From Mesorhizobium amorphae (GTDB lineage Bacteria > Pseudomonadota > Alphaproteobacteria > Rhizobiales > Rhizobiaceae), in NCBI GenBank assembly GCA_003240775.1, contig QFNI01000049.1, forward strand, positions 1-28,041: DNA of 28,041 nt, read 5' to 3'. Positions 22,772-28,041 of the stretch are shown piece after piece (within the stretch, counting starts at the first letter, position 1; each line of letters begins with the position of its first letter). The translations under genes and the position numbers were made by a program. Below the pieces are notes generated by a model. That model had not been told where the DNA came from and did not search any database. It saw nothing but the letters and a program-made list of their open reading frames with translations.

Positions 22772-23653
22772 CTAGCCCGGAAAAGGCGGAAGGGCCAAAC
22801 CTCTCACGCCGACGTCCATGGCGAACAAGCCGCCTGGATGCTTCTGCGTGCGAAAATGCTCCGATGGCCGGCGCAGCACGGCGGTGGTGACGTAGAGCGT
22901 GTTCAAATCTTCGCCGCCGAACTCGCAGCAGGTGGGCAGGTCGGTGGGCAGCACCACGGTCTGCATGAGCTTGCCTTCGGGATCGTAGCGGCAGACCTTG
23001 GAGGTGACCGGGACCGTCAGCCAGTAGCAGCCTTCTACGTCCACCGTCGCGCCATCGGCCACGCCGCCCGTTTGCGTCATGTCGATGAAGGTGCGGCGGT
23101 TTTCGATGTCGCCTGTGGCAGGGTCGAAGTCGTAGGCGTCGACGCGGCCGGAATGGCTGTCGGAGAAGTACATGGTGCGGCTGTCGGGGCTCCAGGCGAG
23201 GCCATTGGAGCAGCCGACCCCGTCGATCATCCTGTGCACGGAAAGGTCGGGGTCGAGCCGGTAGAGCGCGCCGACGAATTCGATCGGTTGGCCCGGCACC
23301 TCGAACATGGTGCCCGACCAGAAGCGGCCCTGGCGGTCGGGCTTGCCGTCGTTGAAGCGGGTCTCGGGCCGGCCGGCTTCGGGATCGGTGATCGGCGTGA
23401 AGGTGCCGGTCTCGGGGTCGAAGAAGTGGAAGCCGCTGGCCATCGTCAGCACGAGGCCGCCCTTCGCGCGCAGGCCGAGGCAGCCGAGATATTCGGGCGC
23501 CTCCCAGGTCCTGTCCTTGCCGGTGGCAGGGTCGAATCGGTGGATCAGGTGGCTCCAGATGTCGATCCACCAGAGCACTTTGGCGTCTGGGTCCCACAGC
23601 GTCCCTTCGCCCAGTTCGGCGCGGGCGTCGACCACGCAGGCGATCTCCACCAT
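22772..23653 (-). CDS. SMP-30/gluconolactonase-family lactonase
   Basis: Six-bladed beta-propeller of the SMP-30/regucalcin/gluconolactonase family, 293 residues, which typically hydrolyses sugar lactones to aldonic acids. Likely metal ligands are E16 in ELGEGTLWD, N150 in CSNGLAWSPD and D200 in GVADGATVD; the family stretch RFNDGKPDRQGRFWSGTM (about 99-116) is intact. I chose the ATG at 23653, one base after the permease stop (TGAGATG) with GGGGAG upstream, over a GTG nine bases earlier that is too close to the ribosome binding site. As last gene of the CUT2 sugar-importer operon, it suggests that the imported sugar is oxidised to a lactone first, but the sugar dehydrogenase is not in view. 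Confidence 0.9.
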   Translation of the reverse strand: MVEIACVVDARAELGEGTLWDPDAKVLWWIDIWSHLIHRFDPATGKDRTWEAPEYLGCLGLRAKGGLVLTMASGFHFFDPETGTFTPITDPEAGRPETRFNDGKPDRQGRFWSGTMFEVPGQPIEFVGALYRLDPDLSVHRMIDGVGCSNGLAWSPDSRTMYFSDSHSGRVDAYDFDPATGDIENRRTFIDMTQTGGVADGATVDVEGCYWLTVPVTSKVCRYDPEGKLMQTVVLPTDLPTCCEFGGEDLNTLYVTTAVLRRPSEHFRTQKHPGGLFAMDVGVRGLALPPFPG

Positions 23654-23654
23654 C

Positions 23655-24635
23655 TCAGGCACTCCCCTCCGGACGTTTGCGGAAAAGCGCTTGGGCCAGG
23701 CTGCCCCAGGCCTCGGAGCCGACCGAAACGGTGACCAGGATCACCGCGCCGTAGACCACGAGCAGCGCACCGCTCGACAGGTTGAGCGCGGGCAGGAGGC
23801 CCGTCAGCACGGTGAGCACCAGCGCGCCGGCCACCGTGCCGAGATAATGGCCGCTGCCGCCCAGGATCGAGGCGCCGCCGATGGCAACGGCGGCGACCGA
23901 GGTGAAGAGGTAGGCGTCGCCCATGCCGAGATAGGCTTGGCCGGAGTAACCGGTGAGAAGGACGCCCGCGAGGGCCGCGGTCAGGCCCGAGATCACATAG
24001 GTGAGGATCGCGGTGCGCCGGACGGGCACGCCGGAGAATTCGGCGACGGTCGGGCTCGTGCCGAGCGCGTAGAGGTGGCGGCCGAAGGCGCTGCGGGAGA
24101 GGAGCACTGTGGCGAGTACCGCGAGCGCTGCCCAGATGAGTGCAATCACCGGCAGAGGCCCGATGCGGCCGACCGACCAGTATTTGACGAGCGGCGGGGC
24201 GCCGGGCGTCGGCGAGCCGCCGGTGTAGACCAGGATCAGGCCCTGGAGGATGACGTTGACGGCAAGCGTCATGATGATCGGCGGCACGCCGAAGACGGAC
24301 ACGCCCAACCCGTTGACCAAGCCGATCATCGCTCCGAAGGCGAGCACGAAGGGCACGGCGGTGAGCAGGCCCGCATCCTGGCCGCCGGCCAGGAGCGTCA
24401 TCAGCACGGCGGCGGAGTTGAGCACCCAGGGCACGGACAGGTCGATGCCGCCGCCGATCACCACGAAGGTCTGGCCGAGCGCGACGATGCCGACGAAGGC
24501 CGCGAGCACGACGACCGAGCGTAGGTTGGCAGATGACAGGAAGCCCGGCGAGAAGAAGGCGGTGGCGAGGAGAAGCAGCACGAGGCCTGCATAGGCGAGC
24601 AGGATCAAGCGGTTGCGACGCAGGAACGGGCTCAT
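23655..24635 (-). CDS. sugar ABC importer permease, RbsC type (second of pair)
   Basis: Inner-membrane permease of the BPD_transp_2 (RbsC/XylH) family, 326 residues from the ATG at 24635, which overlaps the preceding permease stop (ATGA). It is highly hydrophobic with about eight to ten helices. Family motifs include LGQTFVVIGGGIDLSV (about 53-68), GVPPIIMTLAVNVILQG, SRSAFGRHLYALGTSPTVAEFSGVPV and the C-terminal AIGGASILGGSGHYLGTVAGAL. The frame is open further upstream, but that stretch overlaps the other permease and lacks permease character. With the neighbouring permease it would form a heterodimeric channel, the two-permease form of CUT2 systems. Confidence 0.92.
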   Translation of the reverse strand: MSPFLRRNRLILLAYAGLVLLLLATAFFSPGFLSSANLRSVVVLAAFVGIVALGQTFVVIGGGIDLSVPWVLNSAAVLMTLLAGGQDAGLLTAVPFVLAFGAMIGLVNGLGVSVFGVPPIIMTLAVNVILQGLILVYTGGSPTPGAPPLVKYWSVGRIGPLPVIALIWAALAVLATVLLSRSAFGRHLYALGTSPTVAEFSGVPVRRTAILTYVISGLTAALAGVLLTGYSGQAYLGMGDAYLFTSVAAVAIGGASILGGSGHYLGTVAGALVLTVLTGLLPALNLSSGALLVVYGAVILVTVSVGSEAWGSLAQALFRKRPEGSA

Positions 24636-25624
24636 TCGGCGCGGCCCCGCGCTGCCTTCTCGGCGAGCGAGCTGGCAAGCACTGCGACGAGCAGGATCAG
24701 GCCGGAGGCGACCGGCTGCCAGTAGCTCGACACCCGCAGGATGAAAACGAGGTTGCCGATCAGCGTCAGGATGAAGGCACCGACCATTGTGCCCGCGAGA
24801 TGCCCGCGCCCGCCGAACAGGCTGACGCCGCCGATCACGGCGGCCGCCACCGAAGGCAGGATGTAGTCGCGCCCGATGGTGGGGGAGCCGGCGCCCGTCT
24901 GGGTGGTGAGGTAGAGGGCTGCACCCGCCGCGAACAGGCCCGAAAGCGCGTAGGTCGCGGCATTGATGCGGGTGATGGATACGCCCGACAAAAAGGCCGA
25001 ACGTTCCGAGGAGCCGGTGGCGCGGATGGCCAAGCCGAGCCGCGTGCTGGTGAACCACCACCAGAAGAGGAGGAGCGCGACCAGCATCCAGACCGTGCTC
25101 GAAAGGCCAAGGAAACTCAGATAGCCGAAGCCCAGCCACCAAGAGGGCAGCGTGCCGCCATCGGTCGGCAGGATCATCATGGCGATGCCATTGAGGATCG
25201 ACCAGGTGGCGAGCGTGACCAGAAAGGGCTGGAGGCGCAGCACGGAGATCAGCAGGCCGTTGATCGCGCCCACGCCGAGGCCCAGGAGCAGGATCAGGCC
25301 CGACCAGAGGAGGACGCTGCCGCCCGTCTCGCCGAAGCGCGTGGCGGCGAGCACGGTGCCGAGGCTGATCATGCCGCCGATGGAGAGGTCGATACCGCCG
25401 CGCAAGAGCACGATGGTCTGGCCGGTGGCCGCCAGCATCAACGTCATCGCAGCCGTGGTGGAAAGGTTGAGTTCGTCGAGCGTGAAGACGCCGGTTTGAA
25501 ACGAGCCGTAGACGGCGACGATCAGCAGGAGCATCAGGCAGGCGACGAGGAAGGGCGCGCGGTCGAGTGCGCGGGTGCGCCAGGGGTTTTGCGAGGCGGC
25601 AGGGGGGAGGGCGGTGGCGCTCAC
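24632..25624 (-). CDS. sugar ABC importer permease, RbsC type (first of pair)
   Basis: First RbsC-type permease, 330 residues from a GTG at 25624, one base after the ATPase stop (TGACGTG); upstream in-frame codons lie within the ATPase gene. After a short polar N-terminus come the helix AVYGSFQTGVFTLDELN region, then TGQTIVLLRGGIDLSIGGMISLG (about 68-90), LRLQPFLVTLATWSILNG, TGSSERSAFLSGVSITRINA and AVIGGVSLFGGRGHLAGTMVGAF, all typical of the family. It is coupled to the next permease by ATGA. Two different permeases in one operon point to a heterodimeric transporter, common among rhizobial CUT2 systems. Substrate unknown; a monosaccharide or polyol is likely. Confidence 0.92.
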   Translation of the reverse strand: MSATALPPAASQNPWRTRALDRAPFLVACLMLLLIVAVYGSFQTGVFTLDELNLSTTAAMTLMLAATGQTIVLLRGGIDLSIGGMISLGTVLAATRFGETGGSVLLWSGLILLLGLGVGAINGLLISVLRLQPFLVTLATWSILNGIAMMILPTDGGTLPSWWLGFGYLSFLGLSSTVWMLVALLLFWWWFTSTRLGLAIRATGSSERSAFLSGVSITRINAATYALSGLFAAGAALYLTTQTGAGSPTIGRDYILPSVAAAVIGGVSLFGGRGHLAGTMVGAFILTLIGNLVFILRVSSYWQPVASGLILLVAVLASSLAEKAARGRAE

Positions 25625-25625
25625 G

Positions 25626-27125
25626 TCAAGCCGCCTCGTCCAGCACGGCCGCGCGCAAGATGGCCTCTTCCGTGATGCGCTCGCCTTCGAGGACCGCCGC
25701 CACCCGACCCTCGCGGAGCACGGCCACGCGGTCGGCCACATGGGTGAGCTCAGGCAAGTCGCTGGAATAGAACAGGATGGCGTAGCCCTTGGCGGCTAGG
25801 TCTCGCATGAGGCCGAAGATCTCGCCCTTGGTGCCGACATCGACGCCTCGGGTGGGGTCGTAGAGGAGCAGCACGCGCGCTTCCGTCAAGAGCATCTTGC
25901 CGAAGATCACTTTCTGCTGGTTGCCGCCTGAAAGGGTGCCCGCCGGCTGCTCCGGATTCTCCGCCTTGATGCGCAGGAAATCCACCATCTCGCTGACGAG
26001 CGCCGCCTCGCGCCTGGCATCGAGCAGCCCGCCGCGGGAAAAGCGCGGGATCACGGAAAGGGTGAGGTTCTCGCGCACGCTCTTCGTGAGCAACAGGCCC
26101 TGGCCACGGCGATCCTCGGGGACGAGCGCGATGCCGTCGCGGCCGCGCAAGGCCGCGCGCGGCGAAGAAACGTTTGCGGGCTTGCCCCAAAGCTCCATCG
26201 TGCCTTGCGCGCGCGCCGCCCCGAACAGGGCCTGAAAGAGTTCGCGCTGCCCCTGTCCCTGCAGCCCGCCCACGCCCAGCACCTCGCCTTCGCGCAGGTC
26301 GAGCGACACATCGCGCAACCGCCGCCCGCTGCTGAAATTGCGGAGCGAAAGGGCAACCCGGCCCGTCGCGGTGGCGATGCGCTCGGGATACAGGCGGTCG
26401 AGGCGTCGGCCGATCATCTCCGTCACGATCGCGTCGTCGGAAATGTCTTTCGAAACGTGGGAAGAAACGGTGCGGCCGTTGCGGAAGACCGTCAGGCGGT
26501 CGGCCACCGCCCGCACCTCGCCCATGCGATGGGAGATGAAGACCACGAGTCGCCCCTCGGTCGCGAGTTTTTTCGCGAGGCCCAGCAGCCATTCGGCCTC
26601 ACGCGCAGGCAGTGCGGATGTCGCCTCGTCGAGGATCAGCACGCGCGGATTTTTGGCCAGGCCCTTGGCGATCTCCACGATCTGCTGCTCGGCCAGCGTC
26701 AGCCGCCGCAGCTCGCGGCCGGGCGGGATTGCAGGAAAGCCGTAGCGGGCGAAGAGTGCTTCGGTGTCGGCCCGCAGGCGCTTCGCATCGACCGTGCGGA
26801 ACAGGGTGCGCGGCTCGCGGCGGAACCACACATTCTCCTCGACGGTCAGATCGGGGACGAGCGACAGTTCCTGAAACACAGCCGCCACCCCACGCGCCGC
26901 TGCACCGTCCGGGTTGGCGGGGCTGTAATCGGAGCCATCGAGCAGAATCGTGCCGCCGCCACGGCGGATGGCGCCGGACAGGATCTGGATGAAAGTGCTC
27001 TTGCCCGCGCCGTTCTCGCCGAGCAGCGCATGCACCTCTCCGGCCTCTGCCGAAAAGGCGGCGTCGCTGAGAGCGACGATGCCGCCGAAGCGCTTGGACA
27101 CACCTTGTGCGTCGATGAGGGTCAT
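25626..27125 (-). CDS. sugar ABC importer ATPase, RbsA/XylG type (two fused domains)
   Basis: Tandem ATPase of CUT2 sugar importers, 499 residues. Domain 1 has Walker A GENGAGKS (36-43), a degenerate signature LTLAEQQ (142-148), Walker B VLILDEAT (162-169) and switch ISHR. Domain 2 has the degenerate Walker A GLQGQGQRE (287-295), signature LSGGNQQ (398-404) and Walker B VLLLYDPTRGVD (418-429), where the usual DE pair reads YD. Asymmetry between domains is normal in RbsA proteins, but the YD replacement is less common. The gene follows the binding-protein gene by 60 bases containing a stable hairpin and is one base from the first permease gene. Confidence 0.93.
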   Translation of the reverse strand: MTLIDAQGVSKRFGGIVALSDAAFSAEAGEVHALLGENGAGKSTFIQILSGAIRRGGGTILLDGSDYSPANPDGAAARGVAAVFQELSLVPDLTVEENVWFRREPRTLFRTVDAKRLRADTEALFARYGFPAIPPGRELRRLTLAEQQIVEIAKGLAKNPRVLILDEATSALPAREAEWLLGLAKKLATEGRLVVFISHRMGEVRAVADRLTVFRNGRTVSSHVSKDISDDAIVTEMIGRRLDRLYPERIATATGRVALSLRNFSSGRRLRDVSLDLREGEVLGVGGLQGQGQRELFQALFGAARAQGTMELWGKPANVSSPRAALRGRDGIALVPEDRRGQGLLLTKSVRENLTLSVIPRFSRGGLLDARREAALVSEMVDFLRIKAENPEQPAGTLSGGNQQKVIFGKMLLTEARVLLLYDPTRGVDVGTKGEIFGLMRDLAAKGYAILFYSSDLPELTHVADRVAVLREGRVAAVLEGERITEEAILRAAVLDEAA

Positions 27126-27151
27126 GGAAGCTCGCGTCCGGCGGCAAAGGC

Positions 27152-27179
27152 CGCGGCCGGGCGGAAAAACCCGGCCGCG
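27152..27179 (-). promoter_or_regulatory. intercistronic stem-loop between sugar-binding protein and ATPase genes
   Basis: CGCGGCCGGG (27152-27161) and CCCGGCCGCG (27170-27179) form a perfect 10-bp GC stem with an 8-base loop, in the 60-base gap between the genes. Such hairpins often cause partial termination or protect the upstream mRNA, giving more binding protein than membrane components. The T-run after the stem on the minus strand is short. Confidence 0.65.
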
Positions 27180-27185
27180 AAAGGC

Positions 27186-28040
27186 TCAGTTGCCCGCTGC
27201 TTCCTCGGCCGTGATCTCTACCCAGTCGGGCGTGATCGGCAGCGTCAGGCCCGGCGGGCGGTCGGGGAAGGCGTTCTCGCCAACCGCGATCTTGATCATC
27301 TTGGTGCCGGGGTAAAGCTCGGACTCGATGGGGTCGGTGGTGATGAAATCGCCTTTGACCGCGACCTCGCGGTTCTCTGGCTTCTTGCCGGTGTCGAGGA
27401 TGTCGACCGCAAGCTTGATGGCTTCCGAGGAAAGATAGGCCGGGTTGGAGCCGAGGATGCACTTGGCACCTTGCGTGTCGGCGCAGGTGAGTGCCGCCAC
27501 GTTGTAGGAGAAGGCCGTGACGGGCACGATCGGGCGCCCCGCATCCTTGAGCGCCTGGATGGCGCCCGAGCCGTATCCCTGGGTCAGGATGCCGTCCACC
27601 TGTGGGTTGGCGGCGAGGGCCGCCGCCACGCCCGACTGCTCGGGCCCGAGCGCGTATTCGCCGTTGTAGTAGCCGACCACCTTGATATCGGGATACTTCG
27701 CCAGAACCTTCTCGTAGCCGCCCTGGAGCTGCGCCGAGATCGGCGCGCCGGCCAAGCCCCGGTCGACGATCACGTTGCCCTTACCGCCCAGTTGCTTGGC
27801 CATCCACTCGGCCATCACCTCGGGGATGCGGTTCCAGTCGGATGCCACCGCATAGGCGCAGGGTTCAGTCACGGTCTGGTCGAAGCTGACCACCACGATG
27901 CCCGCGTCGCATGCGCGCTTGAGGGTAGGGTTGAGCGCGGAATCGGACGCCGCATCCACCAGGATCGCGTCGGGCTTCTGGCGGATGATGTTGTTGAGCG
28001 AGTTGATCTGCGCCTGGACGGTGTTCTCGACATTCTCGAT
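27186..28040 (-). CDS. sugar ABC importer substrate-binding protein, RbsB-like (partial; N-terminus outside window)
   Basis: C-terminal 284 residues of a periplasmic binding protein of the Peripla_BP_4 (RbsB/LacI-like) family; the frame is open to the right edge and the signal peptide is not visible. The visible part begins IENVENTVQAQINSLNNIIR and continues QKPDAILVDAASDSALNPTLKRACDAGIVVVSFD, the usual hinge region; KGNVIVDRGLAGAPISAQLQGGYEKVLAKYPDI, then VDGILTQGYGSGAIQALKDAGR are typical of the second lobe. Three cysteines in the mature part are noteworthy (EPCAYA, LTCADTQGAKC). As first gene in a binding protein-ATPase-permease-permease-lactonase operon it should capture a sugar; a few family members bind other small molecules. 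Confidence 0.9.
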   Translation of the reverse strand: MENVENTVQAQINSLNNIIRQKPDAILVDAASDSALNPTLKRACDAGIVVVSFDQTVTEPCAYAVASDWNRIPEVMAEWMAKQLGGKGNVIVDRGLAGAPISAQLQGGYEKVLAKYPDIKVVGYYNGEYALGPEQSGVAAALAANPQVDGILTQGYGSGAIQALKDAGRPIVPVTAFSYNVAALTCADTQGAKCILGSNPAYLSSEAIKLAVDILDTGKKPENREVAVKGDFITTDPIESELYPGTKMIKIAVGENAFPDRPPGLTLPITPDWVEITAEEAAGN

Positions 28041-28041
28041 G

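Noticed and set aside
24636..25142. N-terminal extension of the second sugar permease
   Set aside because: It lies wholly inside the first permease gene; an ATGA-coupled start at 24635 gives the normal family length.
23307..25675. Extended + strand open frames with Gly/Glu/Asp/His-rich translations opposite the sugar permease genes
   Set aside because: They mirror hydrophobic permease codons on the other strand; no ribosome binding sites or known domains.
1..28041. Mobile element, CRISPR array, defence system or RNA gene
   Set aside because: No transposase, integrase, regularly spaced repeats, tRNA-like or rRNA-like sequence was seen; genes are metabolic and transport throughout.

Overview
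The window is a high-GC stretch packed with catabolic and transport genes, most likely from an alphaproteobacterium of the Hyphomicrobiales type (inferred from codon use, ATGA-coupled operons, multiple ABC importers and a split transketolase; no rRNA or core marker gene is present to prove it). Both ends cut through a gene. I see no tRNA, rRNA, insertion sequence, phage gene or CRISPR array. Coding density is very high, and no gap exceeds about 260 bases.

Region A (1-7258, + strand): the end of a family-5 solute-binding protein, two permeases and two short ATPases form a dipeptide/nickel-type importer. It is followed by a two-subunit (split) transketolase and a TetR-type regulator, with a candidate promoter at 4647-4674 in front of the transketolase. 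Region B (7476-14530): a class III aminotransferase whose ribosome binding site lies in one arm of a 9-bp inverted repeat, then a second DppBCDF-type importer whose ATPases carry the oligopeptide C-terminal extension. Its probable binding protein is convergent on the other strand, behind a shared terminator. A GlxA/GbdR-like AraC regulator (14635-15714) is divergent from that binding protein.

Region C (15731-22552): a cytochrome P450 (-) lies divergent from an acyl-CoA dehydrogenase / DUF1537 four-carbon-acid-sugar kinase / class II aldolase operon (+). An IclR regulator (-) lies divergent from a family III CoA-transferase (+). Both divergent intergenic regions carry a 15-bp palindrome of the form YGGAA-N5-TTCCR, resembling the classic IclR-family operator. 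This suggests that one IclR regulon joins the acyl-CoA dehydrogenase, kinase, aldolase and CoA-transferase. The usual partners of the kinase/aldolase pair in tetronate degradation (a dehydrogenase and an OtnI-type isomerase) are absent from the window, so the pathway may be a CoA-linked variant. This is the best candidate for something undescribed.

Region D (22772-28040, - strand): an RbsB-like sugar-binding protein (cut by the window edge), a two-domain sugar ATPase, two RbsC-like permeases and an SMP-30/gluconolactonase enzyme form a CUT2-type sugar importer operon, read from right to left.

Overall the window looks like an accessory catabolic region with three importers, three local regulators (TetR, GlxA/AraC, IclR) and enzymes for sugar acids, amino compounds and acyl-CoA intermediates. 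Substrates cannot be named from sequence alone.
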